From an uncultured Bacillaceae bacterium (lineage in GTDB: Bacteria > Bacillota > Bacilli > Bacillales > Alkalibacillaceae): a stretch of DNA of 14,873 nucleotides. Shown piece after piece: positions 1 through 7,509 of this stretch. The DNA lies in contig CALKAL010000029.1 of the NCBI GenBank assembly GCA_937983065.1, positions 1 through 14,873 on the forward strand. The letters are read 5' to 3'. The notes beneath the pieces were generated by a model. It worked only from the letters and a program-made list of their open reading frames with translations. It made no database searches and was not told where the DNA came from. Each line of letters opens with the position of its first letter. Positions within the stretch are counted from its first letter, which is position 1. Both the position numbers and the translations under genes were made by a program.

Positions 1-457
1 GCAGCTCAACAAACTGATTTATTTGCTCTAACAGAAGGACAATCGTTTGTTCAATCCATTCGCCATCCTCTTCAATTAATCCATGCTCAAGTAATGCCTC
101 ATTAATCGAATGAATAGACTCGATAAGCTCATCGTCTGTTCGGTTTAATAATTGTTCAAGACTTGTCATTAATGAATGGACGATTGCTTCTTGCTCGTCT
201 GAAGTGAATGAGTCAATAGAACTCATTTTTTCAAATAAGTCGATTAAATTAGCTTCTACATCCTCTTGTAAATGGAATGCATCAGAATTAATATCCTGCT
301 CCACTTCCGCTGCTTGCAATTTGTTCGTTATTCCTTGCATAATCGATTGGAAGCTATGAATCATTTCTTTATTGTTGAAATGGGTAGATGATCCATTCAA
401 TTGAGGGCTACTCGACATGCCGTTCATAAACATTGGGACAAACATCGCGCTATTCAT
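1..457 (-). CDS. fliK: FliK-position flagellar hook-length control protein, N-terminal fragment (cut by window edge)
   Basis: An open reading frame starts with ATG at 457 and stays open for 152 codons to the left edge, so only the N-terminal part is visible. A strong ribosome binding site (AAAGGGGGTGAG) lies 4 nt before the ATG. The visible protein begins MNSAMFVPMFMNGMSSSP, is rich in Met, Ser, Gln and acidic residues, and has no membrane segment or signal peptide. The call rests on position: the gene follows ylxF 32 nt downstream, where fliK sits in Bacillus fla/che operons. FliK is a secreted ruler that sets hook length and switches export specificity. Its N-terminal half is poorly conserved and the diagnostic C-terminal domain lies outside the window, so sequence alone does not prove identity. 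The coding nature is well supported; the name is an inference. Confidence 0.72.
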   Translation of the reverse strand, partial: MNSAMFVPMFMNGMSSSPQLNGSSTHFNNKEMIHSFQSIMQGITNKLQAAEVEQDINSDAFHLQEDVEANLIDLFEKMSSIDSFTSDEQEAIVHSLMTSLEQLLNRTDDELIESIHSINEALLEHGLIEEDGEWIEQTIVLLLEQINQFVEL

Positions 458-489
458 TTTTCTCACCCCCTTTCAAGGTGAATTATTTA

Positions 490-1071
490 TTAATTAGCTG
501 CCCGTCTAACTAAGGCAGTTGATAACGTAGCGGCCTTTTCTGGTTCCATCGCTGATAAAATGTTTCCTCTAGCATCATTTTGGACTGCTTCCAATATGTC
601 TAAGGCAATCGCTTGATCCATTTCGATTAAAATATTTGCGGCAATTGCTGCGTCCATTTCTGTAAATGAGGCTGATAAGCTTTTAATCATCTCTTCATGA
701 CTGACGTTATTTTCATCTCGCTGTTGGAGTTGCTCCTCTAATAAATGAATTTGCTCTTGCAATTGTTCTAATTCATTATCTTTTGATTGGATCATACTCT
801 CTAAGTCGTTTATAATCGCCTCTTGATTCCGAATAGACGCTTCGAGCTGACTTACTTCCAATCGTTGCTCTTCGTCATCGGGCTCACTAACTAATGAAGA
901 AATAATTGGCACTTTACTACCGATCTCTTGCATTTTTTCAAAAGGATTAACGCCGACAATCGTCAAGATGATTAATATGATTGTGATTGCAAATATGACT
1001 GGAACGACGATAACAAAGAAAAACCATTGAAATTTATTTGTTTTTTTAGTTTCTTCATGAACACTCGCCAT
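490..1071 (-). CDS. ylxF: YlxF / MotE-like membrane-anchored coiled-coil flagellar protein
   Basis: The 193-aa protein has a short basic cytoplasmic N-terminus, one hydrophobic segment at about residues 14-40, a Glu/Gln/Leu-rich coiled coil at about 66-122, and a small helical domain at about 128-190 (repeated pattern with EMDAAIAANIL and EMDQAIALDIL) resembling the intracellular N domain of MgtE. This layout matches YlxF of Bacillus and the MotE-type proteins of other bacteria. It lies between fliJ and fliK, as ylxF does in B. subtilis. The ATG at 1071 is preceded by TAGGTGATT, a ribosome binding site that includes the fliJ stop codon; the gap to fliJ is 8 nt, so translation is probably coupled. 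A role near the stator or export apparatus is inferred from MotE; the exact function in Bacillus is not clear to me. Confidence 0.85.
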   Translation of the reverse strand: MASVHEETKKTNKFQWFFFVIVVPVIFAITIILIILTIVGVNPFEKMQEIGSKVPIISSLVSEPDDEEQRLEVSQLEASIRNQEAIINDLESMIQSKDNELEQLQEQIHLLEEQLQQRDENNVSHEEMIKSLSASFTEMDAAIAANILIEMDQAIALDILEAVQNDARGNILSAMEPEKAATLSTALVRRAAN

Positions 1072-1079
1072 TTAATCAC

Positions 1080-1520
1080 CTATTTTTGCCTTAAATATTG
1101 TTGGACAGAAATTTCATCGATGAATTTCATTTCTTCCTTTTTAATCATTAATAGCTGCTCTTCTTTTTTCTTTTCGATTATTTTTTCAAGCTTTTTTAAT
1201 TCTTGATAGGAAAGGGTCAGTTTACTCTGTTTATGATTCATATTGACTCTTGCCTGATGTACTTTCATTTGTAAAACCTTCTCTTCATCAAGAAGCTTTT
1301 GATAATATCTTTCATAATGAATTAAATCAGCCATTTTCATTCGCTTTTTTAATTGATGACTAACACTGTTTTCAGTTTCTTCTTTACGTTTTAACAATTC
1401 ATAAAGCTGGCCACCGACTGTTTCAAAATAATCGATTGCTCGACTATATTCATTTTGAGCCTCATTCATTTCGTTTTCCCTAATGTGATACAGCTTCTCT
1501 AACGATTCACTTCCACTCAT
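1080..1520 (-). CDS. fliJ: Flagellar export chaperone / ATPase stalk protein FliJ
   Basis: The 146-aa protein is almost entirely charged alpha-helix with heptad-like spacing, expected to form the antiparallel coiled coil of FliJ. FliJ inserts into the FliI ATPase ring, much like the gamma subunit of F-type ATPase, and helps couple ATP hydrolysis and chaperone recycling to type III flagellar export at the cytoplasmic face of the basal body. Primary sequence is weakly conserved in this family, so the call relies on length (close to the Bacillus FliJ), helical character, and position directly after fliI. The ATG at 1520 overlaps the fliI stop codon as ATGA (4 nt), a sign of translational coupling. 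No signal peptide or membrane segment is visible. Confidence 0.88.
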   Translation of the reverse strand: MSGSESLEKLYHIRENEMNEAQNEYSRAIDYFETVGGQLYELLKRKEETENSVSHQLKKRMKMADLIHYERYYQKLLDEEKVLQMKVHQARVNMNHKQSKLTLSYQELKKLEKIIEKKKEEQLLMIKKEEMKFIDEISVQQYLRQK

Positions 1521-2836
1521 GTCGCTTCACCGCTTCCCATTAGTTGGATCAATTGATTAATCGTATCGTTACCATGGACTGATTCATCCATCTGTTGATA
1601 TAAAAACTTATTAATTTTAGGCTCGTACAAAATAGCTTCGTCAATCGTTGGTGAAGAGCCATTTTTATAAGCACCAATTTGGATTAACTCTTTATTTTCT
1701 TCATACGTTGATAAAATTGACCTTAATCGCAAATTCGCTTGCATATGCGCCTCATCAACAATTTTTGGCATAAGTCGACTGACGGATTTTAATATGTTAA
1801 TCGCAGGGTATTGGCCTTTTTCTGCTAAAGACCGATCAAGAATTAAATGTCCATCAAGTAAGCCTCGAACAGCATCGGCAATTGGCTCATCCATATCATC
1901 ACCATCAACTAACACGGTGTAAAAAGCTGTTATACTCCCTTTTTGTGTCGTCCCCGTTCGTTCTAGTAACTCGGGTAATAAGGCGAATACACTAGGGGTA
2001 TATCCTTTCGTAGTCGGTGGCTCACCACTTGCTAAGCCGATTTCTCTTTGGGCCATCGCTATTCGAGTTACCGAGTCCATCATTAAGTTCACTCGAAAGC
2101 CTTGATCTCGAAAATATTCTGCTATTGCCGTTGCTGTATAAGCTCCTTTAATTCTTTGTAAAGCAGGCTGATCAGATGTTGCTGCAACGACTATCGACTT
2201 TTGTAACCCTTCGTGACTTAACTCCTGCTCGATGAACTCTCTTACTTCTCTTCCCCGCTCACCGATTAAAGCGAACACATTTATATCAGCATCACTATTT
2301 CGAGCGAGCATTCCTAATAAAGTACTTTTACCAACACCACTTCCTGCAAATATGCCGATCCGTTGACCCCGTCCGACTGTTAGCGTACTATCAATCGCTT
2401 TTACACCTGTTGATAGTTTTTCATGAATAGGCGGTCGGTCTAACGGATTTGGTGGTATACGGGATGTTTCGTAATCGATTAATCCTTTTGGCAAGTTTTC
2501 ACCATTTAAAGGTTCACCTAACCCATTTAAAACTGAGCCGATAAGGGGAAGCCCGACTTTTATACTTAACGGTTTCCGTAAAGACTCAACGATACTGCCA
2601 GGACCAATTTGATTCGTTTTCTCATAAGGCATTAAAAGGACATGTTCGTTTTGAAAGCCAATCACTTCTGCTTTAATCATTTCTTTACGATCATCTTTAA
2701 AAATGTGGCACATGTCACCAATATTTACTTCTGGTCCCTTCGACTCTAGTAATAAACCGACACTTCGATACACTTTTCCATATCGTTTTACTAGATTACG
2801 AGAATCGATGCCTTCAATGGCCTTGGCTAAGTTCAT
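1517..2836 (-). CDS. fliI: Flagellum-specific ATP synthase-like export ATPase FliI
   Basis: The 439-aa protein is an F1-beta-like ATPase of the flagellar type III export apparatus, which unloads and unfolds export substrates at the membrane gate. An N-terminal beta-barrel region (about 1-90) is followed by the RecA-type core. The Walker A loop AGSGVGKST is at 164-172, the conserved GERGRE at 193-198, the Walker B strand LMMD at 252-255, and the QREIGLASGEPPTTKGY segment begins at about 264. The C-terminal helical part carries the IGAYKNGSSPTIDEAI motif typical of this family. The ATG at 2836 has a GAAGGGG ribosome binding site about 9 nt upstream and overlaps the end of fliH by 23 nt. FliI works with FliH (regulator and stator-like stalk) and FliJ, encoded on either side. 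Confidence 0.98.
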   Translation of the reverse strand: MNLAKAIEGIDSRNLVKRYGKVYRSVGLLLESKGPEVNIGDMCHIFKDDRKEMIKAEVIGFQNEHVLLMPYEKTNQIGPGSIVESLRKPLSIKVGLPLIGSVLNGLGEPLNGENLPKGLIDYETSRIPPNPLDRPPIHEKLSTGVKAIDSTLTVGRGQRIGIFAGSGVGKSTLLGMLARNSDADINVFALIGERGREVREFIEQELSHEGLQKSIVVAATSDQPALQRIKGAYTATAIAEYFRDQGFRVNLMMDSVTRIAMAQREIGLASGEPPTTKGYTPSVFALLPELLERTGTTQKGSITAFYTVLVDGDDMDEPIADAVRGLLDGHLILDRSLAEKGQYPAINILKSVSRLMPKIVDEAHMQANLRLRSILSTYEENKELIQIGAYKNGSSPTIDEAILYEPKINKFLYQQMDESVHGNDTINQLIQLMGSGEAT

Positions 2837-3599
2837 CCGCTTCTACCCCTTCTAATAATTTAAGAAGCTCATTTTTTAATAGCTCTAATTTCGTATCTAC
2901 GGAACAGTCAATCACTCCAAATGGTGATTCGATATGGCAACCATATTCACGTAAATCTTTATTCGGATAAATATAAAGATTCGAAGTTTCTGGTATAATG
3001 CTTTCTAATTCCCGTTGATAAGCTTTAATTAAATCAAAGGAATCTGGGTGTACATGAATTGATATTTCAGGCTGTTCAATGACTTCTTCGACAGCTTCTT
3101 TAACGATATTTACAAAAGAAGACTCATCTTTTTTCAGTTGTAATTTCGTTATTTTTTCTGCTGCGCTCATTGCAACGAGAAGTACATCTTTTTCAGCTTC
3201 GAGCAATTTATTTTTATATGCTGTTTTTGTTTCATCAACAATTGCTGCGGCTTGTTCAATCAATGATTCATATTGATTGTTAGCATCAATTTTGCCTGCT
3301 TGATATCCTTCCTTATATCCATCTTCTTTCGCTTGTTGTAAAACAGCCGCTTTATGCTCCTCTAACTGCTCTTTTTCTTGAGCGATTTCATTTTTTGCAT
3401 CATTGATTAATTGCTCAGCCTTCTGTTTAGCTTCCTCAATGTGTTTTTCCGCTTCTGCAATCAATTGCGCTGAATTATTATCAGATAAGCTCTCTAACTC
3501 ACCATTTTCTTGAGGTGGTTGTTTTTTTTCAATCGGTTTTAGAGAAATGACTTTTTGTTTTTCTTCTTGATGATTGTTTAGACGGTATACGTTAGACAA
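2814..3599 (-). CDS. fliH: Flagellar export ATPase regulator FliH (TTG start)
   Basis: FliH dimerises, binds FliI and tethers it to the switch complex and export gate. The protein shows a long Ala/Glu/Lys/Gln-rich coiled coil, a GxxxGxxxG run (GYKEGYQAG) typical of FliH helices, and a C-terminal domain (DVLLVAMSAAEKI onward) like the FliH/V-ATPase E subunit. The frame extends upstream to 3626, but I place the start at TTG 3599, giving MSNVYRLNNH and 261 aa. The perfect Shine-Dalgarno GGAGGTGAT (3607-3615) has 11 nt from GGAGG to this TTG, whereas the in-frame ATG at 3608 would be only 2 nt from GGAGG. With this start the gene overlaps fliG by 8 nt. The identity is secure from motif and context; the exact start is an inference. 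Confidence 0.9.
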   Translation of the reverse strand: MSNVYRLNNHQEEKQKVISLKPIEKKQPPQENGELESLSDNNSAQLIAEAEKHIEEAKQKAEQLINDAKNEIAQEKEQLEEHKAAVLQQAKEDGYKEGYQAGKIDANNQYESLIEQAAAIVDETKTAYKNKLLEAEKDVLLVAMSAAEKITKLQLKKDESSFVNIVKEAVEEVIEQPEISIHVHPDSFDLIKAYQRELESIIPETSNLYIYPNKDLREYGCHIESPFGVIDCSVDTKLELLKNELLKLLEGVEADELSQGH

Positions 3600-4605
3600 T
3601 GATGTCATCACCTCCGCCACGCGCAATGACGATCTCGCCCATTTCCTCTAAGCGGCGAATAATACCGACAATTCTAGTTTGGGCCTCTTCTACATCTCTT
3701 AATCTAACTGGACCTGTATACTCAATCTCTTCTTTAATCGTTTCAGCCATACGGGATGACATATTTTTGTATAAAACATCTTTCACTTCTTCGCTTGCTA
3801 CTTTTAAAGCTAAAATTAAATCTTCATTGTTCACATCACGAATGACACGTTGAATGGCGCGGTTATCTAAAATAACGATATCTTCAAATACGAACATCCG
3901 CTTTTTAATTTCTTCCGCTAATTCTGGATCTTGAATTTCTAGATCATCTAAAATCGTTCTTTCTGTCGAGCGATCAACGCCATTTAAAATTTGGACGATC
4001 GATTCGATTCCACCCGTTTCGGTATAATCTTGGCTAACTGTTGCAGATAGCTTTTTCTCTAATATTCTTTCCACTTCATTAATGACCTCAGGTGATGTCG
4101 AATCAATAATAGCGATTCTTCGGGCAACATCTGATTGAACTTCCTCAGGCAATTCGGATAAGATTTGTCCCGCTTGCTCAGGATCTAAATAAGATAAGAT
4201 TAATGCGATCGTCTGTGGATGTTCATTTTGAATAAAGTTATAAATTTGCCCCGGATCAGATTGCCTAGCAAAATCAAAAGGCCGTACTTGTAATGATGAG
4301 GTGAGTCTACTAATAATTTTTTGAGCCTCATCTTCACCTAACGCTTTTTCTAGCACTTCTTTCGCGTAATTAATCCCACCTTCTGAAATATAGTCCTGTG
4401 CAAGGGCAATTTGATGAAACTGATTCAATATTTCTTCTTTTTGTTCTGAATCTACTTTTCTTACGGAAGAGATTTCTAATGTCAATTGTTCTATTTCTTC
4501 TTCAGTTAAATGTTTATAAATTTGGGCCGATACATCCGGACCTAAGGATATAAGAAGCACCGCCGCCTTTTGTTTTCCTGTGAGCGTTCGCCGATTCATT
4601 GCCAT
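3592..4605 (-). CDS. fliG: Flagellar motor switch protein FliG
   Basis: The 337-aa FliG forms the rotor ring under the MS ring and receives torque from the stators. An N-terminal domain (about 1-100) that binds FliF begins with LTGKQKAAVLLISLG. The middle domain carries the EHPQ motif at 128-131 and binds FliM. A flexible linker leads to the C-terminal domain with the MFVF hinge motif at 237-240 and the charged torque helix around 285-305 (RMAETIKEEIEYTGPVRLRD). The tail RGGGDDIIV matches the B. subtilis protein as I recall it. The ATG at 4605 has an AAGGAGGG site 6 nt upstream. The gene sits 12 nt after fliF and its last codons hold the fliH ribosome binding site. Confidence 0.99.
   Translation of the reverse strand: MAMNRRTLTGKQKAAVLLISLGPDVSAQIYKHLTEEEIEQLTLEISSVRKVDSEQKEEILNQFHQIALAQDYISEGGINYAKEVLEKALGEDEAQKIISRLTSSLQVRPFDFARQSDPGQIYNFIQNEHPQTIALILSYLDPEQAGQILSELPEEVQSDVARRIAIIDSTSPEVINEVERILEKKLSATVSQDYTETGGIESIVQILNGVDRSTERTILDDLEIQDPELAEEIKKRMFVFEDIVILDNRAIQRVIRDVNNEDLILALKVASEEVKDVLYKNMSSRMAETIKEEIEYTGPVRLRDVEEAQTRIVGIIRRLEEMGEIVIARGGGDDIIV
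3607..3615 (-). promoter_or_regulatory. fliH ribosome binding site embedded in the fliG C-terminal codons
   Basis: On the minus strand the run GGAGGTGAT is fully complementary to the 16S rRNA 3' end. It also encodes the Gly-Gly-Asp of the conserved FliG C-terminus GGGDDIIV. It favours the TTG at 3599 as the fliH start over the too-close ATG at 3608. Confidence 0.7.
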
Positions 4606-4617
4606 ATTGCTCCCTCC

Positions 4618-6195
4618 TTAGTCTTCCGTAATCCATGTTCTTAATAATTTTGCAAATTCGTCTGGTTTTTCTTTTGCTAGCTGTTCAAGCTGTTTTCTCC
4701 TTACAGTTTCTTCACTTTCATCGAGTTCTAAACTGTAATCCTCATCTGTGCTGCCTTCTCCCATTACGAGTAGCTCTTCCTCTTCAACTACTTTTCGACG
4801 TCTGAACAATATTAGCAATAAGATAATAATTGCAATGATTAGTAGGCCACCGAGAATATAAGCCCAAATTGAAACAGGACTTGATGGAGTCTCAAATTCA
4901 GGTCTGGAAAATTGCTGAAATACGATAGAAACTCGATTCCCTAAGTTCTCTGACATTTCAAGGTTTTCACCAGGAATTGACGTTTCAATTATCGATGTAA
5001 GAATCGACTGGATATCTTCTTCAACCGAGAGTTGATCTGCTGGTTGTAAAAATTCAATTTCTCCATCTTGCTGAACCGTATTATCAATAGCGACTTGAAT
5101 CCCAATATCTCTAATTTCGTACGGGCTTTCGACTATTTCCCGTTGGATTTGGTTAAATTCATTGTTAACTGTTTCACGTACCATTTCGTATTCCGAATAA
5201 TCTTCAGCGTCTTCAATACTTGCTAAGTTAGGTATGTCTGAGCCTTCAATCCACTCAACACCACCAACACCGATATATGTTTCAGTAACCCGGTCAATAC
5301 TAACTGGTACACCTTCCATATTTTCAATGTCTACGGGTTCTGTTATTTGTTCATATCGATTTTCTTGGGTGAAATCGATATCCGTTGTAACAGAAACAAC
5401 GACTTTATCTTGTCCGATCATCGTTCCTAACAGATGTTGAACACGACGTTGTATGTCTCTTTCAATTTCATTTTTAATTGCTTGTTGGTTCTGATATGTA
5501 TTCCCCACATTAAAGTTTGAATTTTCTAAGTCAAAATACTCAAGATATTGGTTACGAATGACGATATTATCAGTAGGTAAATTTGGAACTGCTTTTGATA
5601 CGAGATGGTAAAGCCCCCGAATCTGGTCTTGATTAAATTGATAGCCATAATCTGTATTTAGAACGATAGAAGCAGATGATTCTCCAACTTGATCGCCGAC
5701 AAAAACAGTTTCTGGTGCCCTTGTAATAAGAACTTTCGCATCAGATATCCCTTCAATTGTCGTTATTAAATTCGCTAGCTCTGTTTGGAGAGCATCTATT
5801 TCAATAATTTGTCGTTCCTCATCAGTCATGCCCCACGACACATTTTCACTAAAAAAAGAATAGTCTATTCGACCGCTATTAGGGATACCTTGTGCCGCCA
5901 ATTCAACTAATAAATCAGATTGGACCGATTCTGGAACTAGTATAGTCGTTCCCCCATCAGATACTTCATGGGAGATACCTCGATCTTCTAATTCAGTTTT
6001 TAGCTGACCTGCCTCGTTTAATGATAGGTTCGAATAAAGTGGAACCATATTTGGACGTGATAAAAACCAAGTTAGTAATAGAAGTATTAGTATTAAACCA
6101 GCTACGCCACCGATAATTCCGACCTTTTGCTTACTCGAACGTGCATGCCAGTATTCAGTAATTTTATTTTTATATTGTTGGACTGTCTCGTTCAT
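4618..6195 (-). CDS. fliF: Flagellar MS-ring protein FliF
   Basis: The 525-aa membrane protein forms the MS ring on which the flagellum is built. The first membrane helix is at about 25-45 (VGIIGGVAGLILILLLLTWFL), followed by YscJ/FliF ring-building domains in the extracytoplasmic region (PLYSNLSLNEAGQLKTELEDRG, then SWGMTDEERQIIEIDALQTELA). The second helix is at about 443-464, and the cytoplasmic tail ends in KPDEFAKLLRTWITED, the segment that binds FliG. No cleavable signal peptide is apparent. The ATG at 6195 has a GGAGG site 7 nt upstream. The 54-nt gap after fliE holds only a short inverted repeat (TATAG-ACTT-CTATA) just after the fliE stop. Length is close to the Bacillus family norm. 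Confidence 0.98.
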   Translation of the reverse strand: MNETVQQYKNKITEYWHARSSKQKVGIIGGVAGLILILLLLTWFLSRPNMVPLYSNLSLNEAGQLKTELEDRGISHEVSDGGTTILVPESVQSDLLVELAAQGIPNSGRIDYSFFSENVSWGMTDEERQIIEIDALQTELANLITTIEGISDAKVLITRAPETVFVGDQVGESSASIVLNTDYGYQFNQDQIRGLYHLVSKAVPNLPTDNIVIRNQYLEYFDLENSNFNVGNTYQNQQAIKNEIERDIQRRVQHLLGTMIGQDKVVVSVTTDIDFTQENRYEQITEPVDIENMEGVPVSIDRVTETYIGVGGVEWIEGSDIPNLASIEDAEDYSEYEMVRETVNNEFNQIQREIVESPYEIRDIGIQVAIDNTVQQDGEIEFLQPADQLSVEEDIQSILTSIIETSIPGENLEMSENLGNRVSIVFQQFSRPEFETPSSPVSIWAYILGGLLIIAIIILLLILFRRRKVVEEEELLVMGEGSTDEDYSLELDESEETVRRKQLEQLAKEKPDEFAKLLRTWITED

Positions 6196-6249
6196 TATAG
6201 ATCCTCCACTATCCGATATCTTGTTCTAATTATGAATACGTATAGAAGT

Positions 6250-6558
6250 CTATATTTGCATTCGCATAACTTCACGGTAAGCTTCTAGTGCTCTATTTTG
6301 GACTTGCGTTGCCGTTTGTAGCATCACGCTTGCTTTTTGTGCTGTAATCATAACATCGTGAAGGTCATCAATTTCTCCTCGAACGAGCGCATTCGTCTTC
6401 TCGTTAGAAACTTCTTGCGCTTGATTCACATCATTGATCGCATTTTTTAAAAAAGATGCGAATTTTTCATGTGCTTCACTAGGTGTAATTTGCTTTGTCG
6501 TTTCATTTTTTACTGCGTTTAAATTTGTATTAAATAATGGAGATATTTTTGATTCCAC
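6250..6558 (-). CDS. fliE: Flagellar hook-basal body protein FliE
   Basis: The 102-aa FliE joins the MS ring to the proximal rod and is exported by the flagellar type III system, so no Sec signal is expected and none is seen. The C-terminal half (SNEKTNALVRGEIDDLHDVM, then ITAQKASVMLQTATQVQNRALEAYREVMRMQI) is the family signature. The start is GTG at 6558, giving MESKISPLFN, which resembles the short N-terminus of Bacillus FliE. An AAGGAG site lies about 10 nt upstream. It lies between flgC (14-nt gap) and fliF, as in other fla/che operons. Confidence 0.96.
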   Translation of the reverse strand: MESKISPLFNTNLNAVKNETTKQITPSEAHEKFASFLKNAINDVNQAQEVSNEKTNALVRGEIDDLHDVMITAQKASVMLQTATQVQNRALEAYREVMRMQI

Positions 6559-6572
6559 CGATTATTCACTCC

Positions 6573-7028
6573 TTACCTGCCAATTTCTAATGCTTTCATC
6601 AACATTCCCTTAGATGCATTTAATGCCGTCACATTTGCCTCATAAGCTCTCGTCGTGCTCATTAATTCGATCATTTCTTGTAATGGATCGACATTCGGCA
6701 TTTGTACATAACCTTCTTCATTAGCATCTGGATGTGTCGGGTTATAAACGACTTTAAATGGCGATTCATCGTCAACAACTGACCGAATTCTAACCCCTTC
6801 GCCTGGGCTATTTGTTCTTTTAATTGCTTGATTTAGGAATGAATCAAACTTGTGTCCACGAGGCTCCTGGGTCACTAATTTACGTCGATAAGGTTCCCAC
6901 TCACCCTCTTCGTTTAAGGTCGCTCGAGTCGTATCCGCATTAGCTAGGTTAGATGCAACGACATCCATCTTAAAGCGATTTGCTGTTAAAGCTGATGCGC
7001 TCGTATTCATCCCGTGAAAAATACTCAT
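6573..7028 (-). CDS. flgC: Flagellar proximal rod protein FlgC
   Basis: The 151-aa rod protein belongs to the flagellar axial family and is exported by the type III system to the base of the rod. The N-terminal rod signature FHGMNTSASALTANRFKMDV, followed by VASNLANADTTR, and the C-terminal block NVDPLQEMIELMSTTRAYEA, followed by NVTALNASKGMLMKALEIG, are diagnostic and nearly the same as B. subtilis FlgC. Both ends form the coiled coil that packs in the axial core. The ATG at 7028 lies 2 nt after the flgB stop. Its ribosome binding site GGAGGTG is inside the last flgB codons (Gly-Gly-Gly), so the two are probably translationally coupled. Confidence 0.98.
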   Translation of the reverse strand: MSIFHGMNTSASALTANRFKMDVVASNLANADTTRATLNEEGEWEPYRRKLVTQEPRGHKFDSFLNQAIKRTNSPGEGVRIRSVVDDESPFKVVYNPTHPDANEEGYVQMPNVDPLQEMIELMSTTRAYEANVTALNASKGMLMKALEIGR

Positions 7029-7030
7029 AA

Positions 7031-7420
7031 TTAGTTTCCACCTCCTAATACCGTTTTAATGGAATTGAATTTCCCGTTAATCCGATCAACGAGGGCTTCA
7101 TAATACAATTGATTTTTCGCAAGTTCTGCCATTTCATTGTCAATGTCTACGCTATTACCGTTATTGTTGTACGTCACATTTTTTCTTGTTGTCGTAACAA
7201 TCTGCTGCTCATGTGATGAAAACGGTAAATGTCTCATGTGAGTTCTTTTTGCTTCAAACCTTGCTTCAGCATCATTCAAATGTTGCTTAAAAGATACATC
7301 CTTCGCTTTATAATGAGGTGTATCAACGTTAGCAATGTTATTCGCAATCGTTTTGTTTTTAACAGAGGAGTATTTTAGTCCTAATTCTAATTGCTGAATA
7401 GTGTTGTCGAACAGGTTCAA
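7031..7420 (-). CDS. flgB: Flagellar proximal rod protein FlgB (TTG start), first gene of the fla/che operon
   Basis: FlgB polymerises at the base of the flagellar rod. The rod-protein signature NKTIANNIANVDTPHYKAKDVSF lies near the N-terminus and the Bacillus-type C-terminus NQLYYEALVDRINGKFNSIKTVLGGG is present. The frame extends to GTG 7429 and ATG 7426, but I place the start at TTG 7420. This gives MNLFDNTIQQLE, which lines up end to end with the B. subtilis FlgB start MSLFSGTIQ as I recall it. The Shine-Dalgarno AGAGGTGAT (7425-7433) leaves 8 nt from GAGG to this TTG but only 2 nt to the ATG. The resulting protein has 129 aa. It is the first gene after the codY terminator. Confidence 0.93.
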   Translation of the reverse strand: MNLFDNTIQQLELGLKYSSVKNKTIANNIANVDTPHYKAKDVSFKQHLNDAEARFEAKRTHMRHLPFSSHEQQIVTTTRKNVTYNNNGNSVDIDNEMAELAKNQLYYEALVDRINGKFNSIKTVLGGGN

Positions 7421-7424
7421 TTTC

Positions 7425-7433
7425 ATCACCTCT
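7425..7433 (-). promoter_or_regulatory. flgB ribosome binding site that points to a TTG start
   Basis: AGAGGTGAT on the minus strand matches the anti-Shine-Dalgarno. The GAGG core is 8 nt from TTG 7420 and only 2 nt from ATG 7426, so the TTG is the better-spaced start. Confidence 0.65.
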
Positions 7434-7441
7434 ACTCGTCA

Positions 7442-7466
7442 TATTATCAGAAAATATCCGAAAATT
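7442..7466 (-). promoter_or_regulatory. Candidate CodY operator: two overlapping CodY-box-like motifs upstream of flgB
   Basis: On the minus strand two 15-mers, AATTTTCGGATATTT (7452-7466) and TATTTTCTGATAATA (7442-7456), each match the CodY consensus AATTTTCWGAAAATT at 12 of 15 positions and overlap by 5 nt. Closely overlapping CodY motifs are a known arrangement in B. subtilis operators, and CodY is known to repress the fla/che operon there. The pair ends about 20 nt upstream of the flgB start. It overlaps a weak SigA-like sequence (TTGTTA at 7489-7494, 19-nt spacer, TAGAAT at 7464-7469), so bound CodY could block initiation or act as a roadblock. The region is AT-rich, so three-mismatch matches are not rare; binding is an inference. 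Confidence 0.5.
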
Positions 7467-7509
7467 CTATGAAATATATCACGTTTCTTAACAATATCTC
7501 TATTATTAC

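Noticed and set aside
3079..3276. Plus-strand open frames of 60-88 codons across the window (for example 3079-3276, 7722-7985, 8719-8985, 13276-13491)
   Set aside because: They lie antisense to strongly supported genes or mostly over them, lack good ribosome binding sites, and their translations show no recognisable domain.
6196..6249. A possible terminator between fliE and fliF
   Set aside because: The only dyad (TATAG-ACTT-CTATA) is short, AT-only apart from one pair per arm, and lacks a U-run. Co-transcription is expected.
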